Assembly: GCA_017448975.1 (NCBI GenBank)
Contig: JAFSKN010000054.1
Coordinates: forward strand, 62,001-126,000
Reading direction: 5' to 3'
Length of the DNA: 64,000 nt
DNA from: Clostridia bacterium
GTDB taxonomy: Bacteria > Bacillota > Clostridia > Christensenellales > Aristaeellaceae
Position numbers and translations under genes: made by a program. Shown here piece by piece: positions 15,559-25,212 of this stretch (its first letter is position 1; every line of letters begins with the position of its first letter). The notes beneath the pieces are model-generated. The model made no database searches. It was not told where the DNA came from and saw only the letters and a list, made by a program, of their open reading frames with translations.

Positions 15559-16890
15559 ATGAGTAAGTACACCAAGGAAGATATCATCCGCATGGTACGG
15601 GAAGACGACGTGGAATTCATCCGCATGCAGTTCACCGATATTTTCGGCCAGTTGAAAAATGTGGCCATTACAGCCAGCCAGATCGAAAAGGCGGTCAATA
15701 ATGAAATCATGATCGACGGAAGCTCCATCGAGGGCTTTGTGCGTATCAATGAAAGCGACCAGTATCTGCGGCCCGATTTGGACACCTTCGCCATCCTGCC
15801 CTGGCGGCCCCAGCACGGCAAGGTGGCCCGTCTCATCTGCGACGTGTACAACCCGGACGGCACCCCCTTCGCAGGCGACCCCCGCGGGGTACTCAAGAAG
15901 GTATTGAAGAAAGCCGCCGATATGGGTTATTCCTTCAACGTGGGCCCTGAAATGGAATTCTTCCTCTTCCAGACCGACGGAGAGGGCCGTCCCACCACCA
16001 CCACGGGCGACGAAGCGGGCTACTTCGACCTGGGCCCTCTGGATCACGGCGAGAGCACCCGCCGGGAAATCTGCATGAGCCTGGAACAGATGGGCTTTGA
16101 AATCGAGGCCAGCCACCACGAAGTGGCCGCCGGTCAGCACGAGATCGACTTTAAATACGCCGACGCCCTCACCGCCGCCGATAACATCATGACCTTCAAG
16201 CTGGCGGTGAAGACCCTGGCCCAGAAGAACGGCCTGCACGCCACCTTCATGCCCAAGCCCGTGTTCGGCATCAACGGCAGCGGCATGCACACCAACATGA
16301 GCCTGTTCAAGGACGGCAAGAACGTGTTCGCCGATCCCGGCGACAAGAAGGGATTGAGCAAGGAAGCCTACGCTTTCATCGCGGGCATCCTTTCCCACGT
16401 GCGCGGCATGGCGGCGGTGACCAATCCCCTGGTGAACAGCTACAAGCGCCTGGTGCCGGGCTATGAAGCGCCCTGCTATCTGGCCTGGAGCGCCAGCAAC
16501 CGCAGCGCGCTGATCCGTATTCCCGCAGCCCGGGGCATGGGCACCCGCGTGGAACTGCGCTGCCCCGACCCCAGCTGCAATCCCTACCTGAACATGGCGG
16601 TGTGCTTAGCCGCGGGCCTGGACGGCATTGAAAAGGGCCTGACCCCGCCGGACGAAATCACCGAAAACATTTTCGCCATGGACGGCCCCACCCGCGAAGC
16701 CAAGGGCATCAAGTCCCTGCCCGGCACCTTGAAGGAAGCCATCGAATGCCTCAAGGCCGATCCCGTGATCTGCGCCGCGCTGGGCGAACACGTGCTTTCC
16801 CAGTACGTGGAGGGCAAGGAAAAGGAATGGGACGCTTACCGCACCCACGTGAGCAAATGGGAAATCGATCGGTATATCGTGATGTACTGA
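15559..16890 (+). CDS. glnA: Glutamine synthetase, type I
   Basis: This 443-residue enzyme makes glutamine from glutamate, ammonia and ATP. The start at 15559 has a strong AAGGAGG site, and the length matches the GSI-alpha form of Firmicutes. Visible signatures are DGSSIEGF, the metal-binding [18 protein letters not shown], the ATP-binding [10 protein letters not shown] and the AsnArg motif near NRSALIRIP. There is no adenylylation-type C-terminal loop. It is the first gene of an operon with nitR, gltB and gltD, so ammonia assimilation by the GS-GOGAT route is encoded as a unit. Confidence 0.97.
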   Translation: MSKYTKEDIIRMVREDDVEFIRMQFTDIFGQLKNVAITASQIEKAVNNEIMIDGSSIEGFVRINESDQYLRPDLDTFAILPWRPQHGKVARLICDVYNPDGTPFAGDPRGVLKKVLKKAADMGYSFNVGPEMEFFLFQTDGEGRPTTTTGDEAGYFDLGPLDHGESTRREICMSLEQMGFEIEASHHEVAAGQHEIDFKYADALTAADNIMTFKLAVKTLAQKNGLHATFMPKPVFGINGSGMHTNMSLFKDGKNVFADPGDKKGLSKEAYAFIAGILSHVRGMAAVTNPLVNSYKRLVPGYEAPCYLAWSASNRSALIRIPAARGMGTRVELRCPDPSCNPYLNMAVCLAAGLDGIEKGLTPPDEITENIFAMDGPTREAKGIKSLPGTLKEAIECLKADPVICAALGEHVLSQYVEGKEKEWDAYRTHVSKWEIDRYIVMY

Positions 16891-16899
16891 TGAGCCATC

Positions 16900-16924
16900 C
16901 CGGAAACGCCCCCAAGCTTTCCGG
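16900..16924 (+). other. Intercistronic hairpin between glnA and nitR
   Basis: CCGGAAA (16900-16906) and TTTCCGG (16918-16924) form a perfect 7-bp stem just after the glnA stop codon. There is no U-tract, so it is more likely an mRNA-processing or stability element than a terminator. Confidence 0.45.
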
Positions 16925-16955
16925 AGCCGAGGGGTAGGAGGAAAGGAGGCACACC

Positions 16956-17492
16956 ATGAAACGCATTGTGATCGCGGCCAGCACGGAAACCAGCCGGGAA
17001 CACCTGACCAGGATCCTGAACGGGGCGGGTTTTCAAGTGTTCCGTTCCTGCGCGTCCGGCGGCGAGGTGCGGCGGGCGGTGAACCAGGCGGGGGACTGTC
17101 TGGTGATCCTCTTCGGCGCGCTGACGGACTGTCTGGTGGACGAGCTGGCCTGGGATATTCAATCGGACGCCCAGATTTTGCTGCTGGCGCGGCCTGAACT
17201 GCTCGTCCGCTGCGAGCATCCCCGCCTGTTCAAACTGGAAGCGCCCTGCCCCGGCAGCGCCCTGACGGCGGCGGTGGATATGCTGTCCCAGATGCAGCGG
17301 ATGCAGATGCCCCGGCGGGAGGGCCAGGACAAGGAAACGGTGGAAAAGGCCAAGCGCCTGCTCATGGAACAAAAGGGCCTGACCGAACCGGAAGCCCATC
17401 GGGCCATTCAGCAGTACGCCATGCACCACGGCGTAAAAATGGCCGAGTACGCGAAACAAATTCTTAATTCGTCAATGAGGACGGAGGAATGA
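16956..17492 (+). CDS. nitR: NitR-like response regulator with ANTAR antiterminator domain
   Basis: The 178-residue protein has an N-terminal receiver-like half and a C-terminal ANTAR RNA-binding domain (about 125-172, KAKRLLMEQKGLTEPEAHRA...). The receiver lacks the usual phospho-acceptor Asp (CLVILFG at the expected strand end), so it is probably not controlled by phosphorylation. In Clostridium saccharobutylicum nitR lies in the same place after glnA and has been proposed to antiterminate that operon. The terminator in the glnA leader here supports the same role. The start has AAAGGAGG; the stop overlaps the gltB start region. Confidence 0.88.
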   Translation: MKRIVIAASTETSREHLTRILNGAGFQVFRSCASGGEVRRAVNQAGDCLVILFGALTDCLVDELAWDIQSDAQILLLARPELLVRCEHPRLFKLEAPCPGSALTAAVDMLSQMQRMQMPRREGQDKETVEKAKRLLMEQKGLTEPEAHRAIQQYAMHHGVKMAEYAKQILNSSMRTEE

Positions 17493-17494
17493 CC

Positions 17495-20400
17495 ATGGTG
17501 GATCAGCAATATCCGCTTTATCACCCGGAAATGGAGCATGACTCCTGCGGGGTCGGCGCGATCGTGGACTTAAGCGGAAAAAGCACCCACCGCACCGTAG
17601 ACCAGGCGCTTTCCATTGTGGAGCGCCTGGCCCACCGGGCGGGCAGCGACGCTTTGGGCACCACGGGCGACGGCGTGGGCATCATGACCCAGCTTCCCCA
17701 CGCCCTGTTTGCCGCCTGGGCCCAGGAGGAAGGCATTCCTCTGGGCAATCCCGGCGACTACGGCGTGGGCATGTTTTTTTTGCCGGAAGATGAGGTGGGC
17801 GTGCGCAACATCTGCCGCATTTTTGAGCAGCTGGCCGCCGCTGAAGCCATTCCCGTTTTGGGCTGGCGGGAAGTACCCTGCCACCCCGCCCAATTGGGGG
17901 CCGGGGCGCGCCGCACCATGCCACGCATCCGCCAATGTTTTTTGAAGCGTCCCGCGTCCATTGCCGCCGGGCAGGATTTTGACCGGCGGCTCTATGTTTT
18001 GCGCCGGGTGTTTGAAAAGCAGGATACCGATACCTATATTTGTTCCCTGTCCTGCCGCACCATCGTTTATAAGGGCATGATGCTGGTGAACCAGCTTCGG
18101 TCCTTCTATGACGATTTGCAGGACGTGCGCTACTGCTCCCAGATGGCCATGGTGCATTCCCGGTTTTCCACCAACACCTTCCCCTCCTGGAGCAAAGCCC
18201 ATCCCCAAAGGATGCTGCTGCACAACGGGGAAATCAACACCATCCGGGGCAACCATGACCGCATGAAGGCCCGGGAAGAAACCATGCGTTCTGACCTTAT
18301 GGGCGCGGAAATGGCCCGTGTGCTGCCCGTGGTCACAGAAGGCGGCAGCGACAGCCAGATGCTGGATAATACCCTGGAATTCTTAGCCATGAACGGCTTC
18401 CCCCTGCCGCTGGCGGGGATGATCCTGCTGCCCGAGCCCTGGCAGGGCCAGAAGCGGGAAACGCCCTGGCGGGACCTGTACCGCTATTACGCCGCCATGA
18501 TGGAACCCTGGGACGGCCCTGCGGCCATCCTGTATTCCGACGGGGACACAGTGTGCGCCTCCCTGGACCGCAACGGGCTGCGGCCTTTGCGCTGCGCCCT
18601 GACGGACGACAAGCGGCTGATCCTTTCCTCCGAGGCGGGGGTACTGTTTGAAGAAAACGCCCACATCCTGCGGCGCTGGAAGCTGACATCCGGCGACGTG
18701 CTGGAAGCCAATCTGCGCACCGGGACGCTGACGGAAAGCGAAGCGCTCAAGACCCGCTTTTCGTCCCTGCACCCTTACGGGGAATGGATGCGCGGCCTGA
18801 TCCGTATGGAGGATTTGCCCAAACAGGCGGAGCAGAATCAGCCCTTGGACGAAGCGGAGAGGACCCGCCTTTGCAAAGCTTTCCATTATACCTGGGAGGA
18901 TGTGCGGGATGTGATCCTGCCCATGGCAAAGAACGGGGCGGAGCCCATCGGCTCCATGGGCGCGGACGAGCCCCTGGCGGCGCTGTCCAAAACCCATCCC
19001 AGCCTGTTCGACTATTTCAAACAGCGCTTTGCCCAGGTGACCAATCCGCCCATCGACGCCCTGCGGGAGGAAATCAAAACCGACTGCTCCATTTATATCG
19101 GCGACGACGGGAACCTGCTGGGCACCGGGCCGGATAACTGCACCGTGCTGGAACTGAACACGCCCGTTTTGACGGAGGAAGAGTTGGCCCGCGTCCGGGC
19201 CATCCGCCATCCTGCTTTTGCCGTGCGAACGGTTTCCCTTTTATATGGAAGAAATCAATCTTTGCGGCAGGCGCTGGAAGCGCTCTTTTCCGCCTGCGAT
19301 CAGGCGTGCCGGGACGGGATCAATATTCTGATCCTGTCCGACCGGGGCGTGGACGCAAACCGTTTGACCATTCCCTCCCTGCTTGCAGTATCGGCCCTGG
19401 AGCAGCACTTGATCCACATCAAAAAACGCACCGCGGTGTCCGTGATTTTGGAGAGCGGCGAACCCAGGGACACACACCAATTGGCGCTGCTCATCGCCTA
19501 CGGCGCCCGGGCTGTGAACCCTTATTTGGCGCACGACTGCGTGCGCGCCCTCTGCGAACAGGGGCAGATCGATAAGGCCCCCGAAAGCGCCGTTGCCGAT
19601 TACAACAAGGCGCTGACTGCCGGTGTGCTGAAAATCGCCTCCAAGATGGGCGTATCCACCCTGCAGGCGTACCAGAGCGCCCAGCTTTTCGAGGCCGTAG
19701 GCCTGGATCAGCAGTTTGTGGACCGGTACTTTACCAATACGCCCGCTGTGTTAGGCGGCACGGATTTGAGCAAGGTGGAGGCGGACAGCCGCTTCCATCA
19801 CGGCGCCGCTTTCTGTGAAACCCAGCCCGCCGGTCTGCCCAGCGTGGGCGCCCATAGGCTTCGCGCGGGGGAAGGGGCGGAAGAACACCTGTATGCCCCG
19901 GAAACCATTCATCTTTTGCAGCAGGCCGTGTGGACGGACGACAGGGCGCTGTTTGACCAATACGCCGCCCGGGTGGAAAACGAGGGCCCCCGCACCGTTC
20001 GCTCCATGCTCACCTTCCGCTTTGAAGCCTGCCGGGAAATCCCCTTGGAGGAGGTGGAAAGCGCGGCCAGCATCGTGCGCCGCTTCCGCACCGGAGCCAT
20101 GAGCTACGGCTCCATTTCCCGGGAGGCCCATGAGTGCATGGCCCAGGCCATGAATCACTTGGGCGGCTGCTCCAACAGCGGCGAGGGCGGCGAGCTGCCC
20201 GCCCGCTTCGGCACGGCGCTCAATTCCGCCATCAAGCAGGTGGCCTCCGGCCGCTTCGGCGTGACGCGGGAGTATTTGCTTTCCGCCAAAGAAATTCAAA
20301 TCAAAATGGCCCAGGGGGCCAAGCCCGGCGAGGGCGGCCACCTGCCGGGGGCCAAGGTGACGGACAGCGTGGCGAAAACCCGCTGTTCCACCCCCGGTAT

Positions 20401-21814
20401 TTCCCTCATTTCCCCGCCGCCCCACCATGATATTTACTCTATTGAAGATTTGGCTGAGCTGATTTACGACCTGCAATGCGCGGCGGAGCAGGCGAAAATC
20501 ACGGTGAAGCTGGTGTCCTCCACGGGCGTTGGCACCATCGCCAGCGGCGTAGCCAAGGCCGGGGCGGGAGGCATCCTGATTTCCGGCGGCGAGGGCGGCA
20601 CCGGGGCCGCGCCCCTGTCCAGCGTGCATCACGCGGGGCTCCCCTGGGAAATCGGCCTGGCCGAAGCCCATCAGGTGCTGTGCCGCAACAGGCTCCGCCA
20701 GAAGGTGACGTTGGAAGCGGACGGCAAGCTTATGACCGGTCACGACGTGGCGGTGGCCCTGCTGCTGGGCGCGGAGGAATTCGGCTTTGCCACGGCGCCC
20801 CTCATCACCATGGGCTGCCGTATGATGCGGGTGTGCCATTTGGGCACCTGCCCCTTTGGCATCGCCACGCAGAACCCACAGCTGCGCAAGCGGTTTGCGG
20901 GCAAGCCGGAATATGTGGAGCGCTTCATGCTGTTCATCGCCGAGCAGCTGCGGGAAATCATGGCAAAGCTCGGCGCGAGGACCGTCAACGAACTGGTGGG
21001 CCGGGGCGATCTGCTGAAAATGAAGCCGGACGCCGCCCTGGATCTGTCCGCCCTGATCGGCTTTTCCCGGAATACCCATTTCCAGCCGGAAGCCAGGCAT
21101 GATTTCCATTTGAACGAACGCACCGACGCAAGGCTGTTCCAGCAGCACGTCACCCTGACCACCACCGACCGGGCCTTCGGCACCCTGCTGAAAGGCAGTC
21201 AGACCGTGCAGGCCCAGGGCTGCGGCGGCCAGTCCTTCGGGGCGTTCCTGCCCCAGGACAAGCACCTCACCCTCTACGGCGTGGCCAACGATTACGTGGG
21301 CAAGGGCCTGTCCGGCGGCTCCATCGCCGTTTGCCCGCCGGTGGACAGCGTATGGCTGGCGGAAGACACCCTCATCGGCAACGTGGCTTTGTATGGGGCC
21401 ACCAGCGGCTTTGCGTTCATTGCCGGGATGGCGGGGGAACGGTTTGCCGTGCGCAATTCCGGGGCCTGGGCCGTGGTGGAAGGCGTGGGCGACCACGGCT
21501 GCGAATACATGACCGGCGGCCGGGTGGCCGTGCTGGGCCCGGTGGGCGATAACTTCGCCGCGGGCATGAGCGGCGGCGTGGCCTGGGTGCTGGACGAAAA
21601 CGATCAGTTAAAAGACCGCCTGAATACAGGCCGCGTAAAAATCTACCCCGTATCCCCGGAGCAGGCGGGAGAACTGCACAGGCTTTTGCAGATGCACGAG
21701 AAAGCCACCGGTTCCCGGAAAGCCAAAGAAATCCTGCGGGATTTTGAAGCCTGGCTGCCCAAGTTCCGGGCGGTGATTTCCGACGAATATTTGGCGTATC
21801 TGAAAGGGGCGTGA
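17495..21814 (+). CDS. gltB: Glutamate synthase (NADPH) large subunit
   Basis: This subunit of about 1439 residues converts glutamine and 2-oxoglutarate to two glutamates. The class II amidotransferase domain starts after a short propeptide at the catalytic Cys of HDSCGVGAI. FMN-binding synthase and GXGXG helix domains follow, and the 3Fe-4S Cys set CRMMRVCHLGTCPFG lies at about residue 1110. An ATG at 17489 overlaps the nitR stop as ATGA, but GGAGGA spacing favours the ATG at 17495. The protein is slightly shorter than the usual 1,500 residues. It acts with the small subunit encoded 4 bases downstream. Confidence 0.97.
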   Translation: MVDQQYPLYHPEMEHDSCGVGAIVDLSGKSTHRTVDQALSIVERLAHRAGSDALGTTGDGVGIMTQLPHALFAAWAQEEGIPLGNPGDYGVGMFFLPEDEVGVRNICRIFEQLAAAEAIPVLGWREVPCHPAQLGAGARRTMPRIRQCFLKRPASIAAGQDFDRRLYVLRRVFEKQDTDTYICSLSCRTIVYKGMMLVNQLRSFYDDLQDVRYCSQMAMVHSRFSTNTFPSWSKAHPQRMLLHNGEINTIRGNHDRMKAREETMRSDLMGAEMARVLPVVTEGGSDSQMLDNTLEFLAMNGFPLPLAGMILLPEPWQGQKRETPWRDLYRYYAAMMEPWDGPAAILYSDGDTVCASLDRNGLRPLRCALTDDKRLILSSEAGVLFEENAHILRRWKLTSGDVLEANLRTGTLTESEALKTRFSSLHPYGEWMRGLIRMEDLPKQAEQNQPLDEAERTRLCKAFHYTWEDVRDVILPMAKNGAEPIGSMGADEPLAALSKTHPSLFDYFKQRFAQVTNPPIDALREEIKTDCSIYIGDDGNLLGTGPDNCTVLELNTPVLTEEELARVRAIRHPAFAVRTVSLLYGRNQSLRQALEALFSACDQACRDGINILILSDRGVDANRLTIPSLLAVSALEQHLIHIKKRTAVSVILESGEPRDTHQLALLIAYGARAVNPYLAHDCVRALCEQGQIDKAPESAVADYNKALTAGVLKIASKMGVSTLQAYQSAQLFEAVGLDQQFVDRYFTNTPAVLGGTDLSKVEADSRFHHGAAFCETQPAGLPSVGAHRLRAGEGAEEHLYAPETIHLLQQAVWTDDRALFDQYAARVENEGPRTVRSMLTFRFEACREIPLEEVESAASIVRRFRTGAMSYGSISREAHECMAQAMNHLGGCSNSGEGGELPARFGTALNSAIKQVASGRFGVTREYLLSAKEIQIKMAQGAKPGEGGHLPGAKVTDSVAKTRCSTPGISLISPPPHHDIYSIEDLAELIYDLQCAAEQAKITVKLVSSTGVGTIASGVAKAGAGGILISGGEGGTGAAPLSSVHHAGLPWEIGLAEAHQVLCRNRLRQKVTLEADGKLMTGHDVAVALLLGAEEFGFATAPLITMGCRMMRVCHLGTCPFGIATQNPQLRKRFAGKPEYVERFMLFIAEQLREIMAKLGARTVNELVGRGDLLKMKPDAALDLSALIGFSRNTHFQPEARHDFHLNERTDARLFQQHVTLTTTDRAFGTLLKGSQTVQAQGCGGQSFGAFLPQDKHLTLYGVANDYVGKGLSGGSIAVCPPVDSVWLAEDTLIGNVALYGATSGFAFIAGMAGERFAVRNSGAWAVVEGVGDHGCEYMTGGRVAVLGPVGDNFAAGMSGGVAWVLDENDQLKDRLNTGRVKIYPVSPEQAGELHRLLQMHEKATGSRKAKEILRDFEAWLPKFRAVISDEYLAYLKGA

Positions 21815-21818
21815 CGGT

Positions 21819-23234
21819 ATGGGCAAAGCCACCGGATTTTTAGAATATCCCCGGACGGAAAACCCGTATCGGGACGAACAGGCGCGGCTTCGGGATTTTG
21901 ACGATCTGCACGCCGCCCAGCCCGTGGACGTAAGGCGCTGTCAGGCGTCCCGGTGCATGAATTGCGGCGTGCCCTTCTGCCAGTCCGATTTCGGGTGTCC
22001 CCTGCACAACCTGATCCCGGAATGGAACGATTTGATCTATCAGGGCCAGGACAGGGAAGCACTCATGCGGCTTCTGCGCACCGCCCCTTTCCCGGAATTT
22101 ACGGGGCGGGTGTGTCCCGCCCTGTGCGAAAAAGCCTGCAATTTGGCCGACGACGGCGTGACCAACCGGGACAACGAACTGTATCTGATCGAGACGGGCT
22201 TTGAAAAGGGCTGGATCCAGCCCCGGATCCCCGCTGTCCGCACGGGGAAAACCGTGGCGGTGGTGGGCAGCGGGCCTTCGGGTCTGGCCGCCGCCGATTG
22301 GCTCAACCAAATGGGGCATACCGTCACCGTGATCGAACGGGCGGACCGTCCCGGCGGGCTGCTCATGTACGGCATCCCCAACATGAAGCTGCCCAAATCT
22401 GTGGTGGAGCGCCGCATTCAATTGATGGAAGCGGAGGGGATCTCTTTCGTATTGAATACCGAAGCCACGCCGGAGATCACCGACGCCTATGACGCGGCGG
22501 TATGCTGCGGCGGGGCGCGGAACCCCCGTTCCCTGAATGTGCCCGGCATGGAGGCGGAGGGCGTTCATTTTGCCGTGGATTACCTGACGGAAGCGACCAA
22601 AGGCGTATTGAGCGGCGTATCGCCCGCGATTGCCGCAAAAGGAAAACATGTGATCGTGGTCGGCGGGGGAGACACGGGCAACGACTGCGTGGGCACCGCC
22701 CTGCGGCAGGGCTGCGCCTCCGTTCTGCAATTGGAAATGATGCCCGCCGCCCCGGAAAAGCGCGCGCCCGGCAATCCCTGGCCCCAGTGGCCCCGCACCC
22801 TGCGCACCGATTACGGGCAGGTGGAGGCCATCGGCCTGCAGGGGGTTGACCCGAGGATTTACGAAACCACGGTGAAAACCATTTTGAAGGACGAAAACGG
22901 CGTTCTCCGCGCCCTGGAAACCGTGAAGCTGCAAAAGAATGCCGAGGGAAAGCCCGCTCCCGTGCCCGGCACGGAACAAACCCTGCCCTGCGAGCTTTTG
23001 CTCATCGCGGCGGGCTTCGTTGGCTGCGATCCGCAAACGCTTCGCGCCTTTTCCCTGGCCGCCGATGCCCGCGGACGGCTGCTGCCCCAAGATCAATCCC
23101 ATTATTTGGGCGGCAAGCTGTTTTCCGCCGGGGATATGCGCACCGGCCAGTCCCTGGTGGTGCGCGCCCTTTCAGACGGACGGGCGGCGGCGAAGGAAGT
23201 TCAGTTATACTTTGAAAAAAAGAACAGTTTATAA
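21819..23234 (+). CDS. gltD: Glutamate synthase small subunit
   Basis: The 471-residue flavoprotein passes electrons from NADPH to the large subunit. The N-terminal Cys-rich region (RCMNCGVPFCQ, then GRVCPALCEKACN) binds 4Fe-4S clusters. Two nucleotide-binding folds follow: FAD at VAVVGSGPSGLAAA (about residue 145) and NADPH at VIVVGGGDTGNDC (about 285). It is also called gltA in some Gram-positives. The gap to gltB is 4 bases; this is the last gene of the glnA operon before the glmS promoter. Confidence 0.95.
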   Translation: MGKATGFLEYPRTENPYRDEQARLRDFDDLHAAQPVDVRRCQASRCMNCGVPFCQSDFGCPLHNLIPEWNDLIYQGQDREALMRLLRTAPFPEFTGRVCPALCEKACNLADDGVTNRDNELYLIETGFEKGWIQPRIPAVRTGKTVAVVGSGPSGLAAADWLNQMGHTVTVIERADRPGGLLMYGIPNMKLPKSVVERRIQLMEAEGISFVLNTEATPEITDAYDAAVCCGGARNPRSLNVPGMEAEGVHFAVDYLTEATKGVLSGVSPAIAAKGKHVIVVGGGDTGNDCVGTALRQGCASVLQLEMMPAAPEKRAPGNPWPQWPRTLRTDYGQVEAIGLQGVDPRIYETTVKTILKDENGVLRALETVKLQKNAEGKPAPVPGTEQTLPCELLLIAAGFVGCDPQTLRAFSLAADARGRLLPQDQSHYLGGKLFSAGDMRTGQSLVVRALSDGRAAAKEVQLYFEKKNSL

Positions 23235-23246
23235 GCAAGGAAGGAA

Positions 23247-23275
23247 TTGACATCAGCCGGGAAGGAAAGCATAAT
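23247..23275 (+). promoter_or_regulatory. Promoter of glmS
   Basis: TTGACA (23247-23252) and CATAAT (23270-23275) are separated by 17 bases in the 90-base gap after gltD. The leader is only about 40 bases long, too short for a glmS ribozyme. Confidence 0.7.
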
Positions 23276-23325
23276 ATGCAAATGGATTTTCGCGGCGATT
23301 GCCGCTGACAGGAGGCAAGGGAGCC

Positions 23326-25194
23326 ATGTGTGGAATCGTCGGTTATACGGGCAATGAACAGGCCGCGCCCATTCTGCTGGACGGGTTAAAACGGCTGGAA
23401 TACAGAGGATATGATTCGGCGGGGCTGGCTGTGCGCGACGGCAGCGCCCTGGCGGAGGTGGTCAAGGCCACGGGCAAGCTGCAGCATTTAGCGGACAAGA
23501 CCGACCAGGGCCGCGCCCTGCCCGGCATGTGCGGCATCGGGCACACCCGGTGGGCCACCCACGGCGGTCCCAGCATGGTGAACGCCCATCCTCACGTCAG
23601 CGGCAACTGCTCCGGCTCCGGCTGCGGCGCGGTGGAATCGGACGTGGTGGGCGTGCACAACGGCATCATCGAAAACTTTACCGAGCTGAAGGAAAAGCTG
23701 CTGCGCCACGGCTATGTTTTTTACAGCGACACCGACACGGAAGTGGTGGTGAAGCTGGTGGATTACTACTACAAGAAATACAAGATCGGCCCGGTGGACG
23801 CCATCACGCGTACCATGGTGCGCGTGCGGGGCAGCTATGCCCTGGCCCTCATGTTCAAGGATTATCCGGACGAGATATTCGCCGCCCGGAAGGATTCGCC
23901 CCTGATCATCGGCACGGCGGAAAACGCCTCCTTCCTGGCCTCCGACGTGCCCGCCATCCTGAAATACACCCGCAGCGTGTATTATATCGACAATTTGCAG
24001 GTGGCGCGGGTTGCCCCGGGCAGCGTGAAATTTTACGACCTGAACGGGGACGAGGTAACGCTTCCCCTGACGGAGATCACCTGGGACGCGGCGGCGGCGG
24101 AAAAGAGCGGCTACGAGCATTTCATGCTCAAGGAAATCCACGAGCAGCCCGCCGCCGTGCGGGACACGCTGAACAGCATCATCAAAAACGGCGATATCGT
24201 GCTCACGGAAACGGGATTGACGGACGAGGTGATCCAGTCCCTTTCCCAAATCGATATCGTGGCCTGCGGCTCCGCCTGGCATGTGGGCATGGCCGCCCAG
24301 TACGTGATCGAAGACATGGTCAAGCTCCCCGTGCGGGTGGAGCTGGCCTCCGAATTCCGTTACCGCAGCGCGCCCATGCCGGAAAACACCCTGGTGATCG
24401 TCATTTCCCAGTCCGGCGAAACCGCCGACAGCTTAGCCGCCCTGCGGGTAGCCAAGGAACGCGGGGCGCTCACCCTGGCGGTGGTGAACGTGATCGGCTC
24501 CACCATCGCGCGGGAGGCGGATCACGTGCTGTACACGCTGGCGGGCCCCGAAATCGCCGTGGCGACCACCAAGGCGTACAGCGCCCAGCTCGCCGCCATG
24601 GACGCCTTAGCGGTGCGCATGGCCCTGGCCCGGGGCCAAATCTCCCGGGAGCAGTACGGCCATTTGATCGAGGAACTGGCCGCCATCCCGGACAAAATCA
24701 AGCGTATTTTGGAGGATAAGGAACGGCTGCAATGGTTCTCCTCCAAGATCGCCAACGCCCACGATATTTTCTTCATCGGCCGGGGGCTGGACTACGCCAT
24801 TTCCCTGGAAGGCAGCCTGAAAATGAAGGAAATCAGCTACATTCATTCCGAAGCCTACGCGGCGGGGGAACTGAAGCACGGCACCATCAGCCTGATCGAG
24901 CGCGGCACGTTGGTGGTGGGCGTGCTCACCCAAAGCGGGCTGTACGAAAAAACCGTTTCCAATATGATGGAATGCAAGTCCCGTGGCGCGTATCTGATGG
25001 GCGTGACCACCAACGGGAATTTCGACGTGGAGGATTCCGTGAATTTCGCCGTCTACGTTCCCCGGACCGACGAGCATTTCGTTTCTTCCCTGGCCGTGGT
25101 GCCCCTGCAATTGCTGGGCTATTATACCAGCGTCAGCCGGGGCCTGGACGTGGATAAACCCCGAAACCTTGCCAAAAGTGTGACTGTTGAGTAA
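23326..25194 (+). CDS. glmS: Glutamine-fructose-6-phosphate aminotransferase
   Basis: This 622-residue enzyme makes glucosamine-6-phosphate for peptidoglycan from fructose-6-phosphate and glutamine. The catalytic Cys2 (MCGIVGYTG) fixes the start at 23326, 10 bases after GGAGG. The amidotransferase domain carries GHTRWATHGGPS; two SIS sugar-binding domains follow (SGETADS at about residue 365), ending NLAKSVTVE. The loop after NAHPH is longer than in Bacillus subtilis and has two added Cys residues (NCSGSGCG). No glmS riboswitch is visible upstream. pyrG follows after 18 bases. Confidence 0.96.
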   Translation: MCGIVGYTGNEQAAPILLDGLKRLEYRGYDSAGLAVRDGSALAEVVKATGKLQHLADKTDQGRALPGMCGIGHTRWATHGGPSMVNAHPHVSGNCSGSGCGAVESDVVGVHNGIIENFTELKEKLLRHGYVFYSDTDTEVVVKLVDYYYKKYKIGPVDAITRTMVRVRGSYALALMFKDYPDEIFAARKDSPLIIGTAENASFLASDVPAILKYTRSVYYIDNLQVARVAPGSVKFYDLNGDEVTLPLTEITWDAAAAEKSGYEHFMLKEIHEQPAAVRDTLNSIIKNGDIVLTETGLTDEVIQSLSQIDIVACGSAWHVGMAAQYVIEDMVKLPVRVELASEFRYRSAPMPENTLVIVISQSGETADSLAALRVAKERGALTLAVVNVIGSTIAREADHVLYTLAGPEIAVATTKAYSAQLAAMDALAVRMALARGQISREQYGHLIEELAAIPDKIKRILEDKERLQWFSSKIANAHDIFFIGRGLDYAISLEGSLKMKEISYIHSEAYAAGELKHGTISLIERGTLVVGVLTQSGLYEKTVSNMMECKSRGAYLMGVTTNGNFDVEDSVNFAVYVPRTDEHFVSSLAVVPLQLLGYYTSVSRGLDVDKPRNLAKSVTVE

Positions 25195-25212
25195 AAAGTG
25201 AGGTACGAAGGT

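Noticed and set aside
19751-21496. 581-codon minus-strand frame inside gltB.
   Set aside because: High GC at third positions of gltB leaves long antisense frames open. The protein is Gly/His/Gln-rich with no domain.
23276-23325. Possible glmS ribozyme in the glmS leader.
   Set aside because: The leader after the promoter is only about 40 bases, and no ribozyme core is visible.
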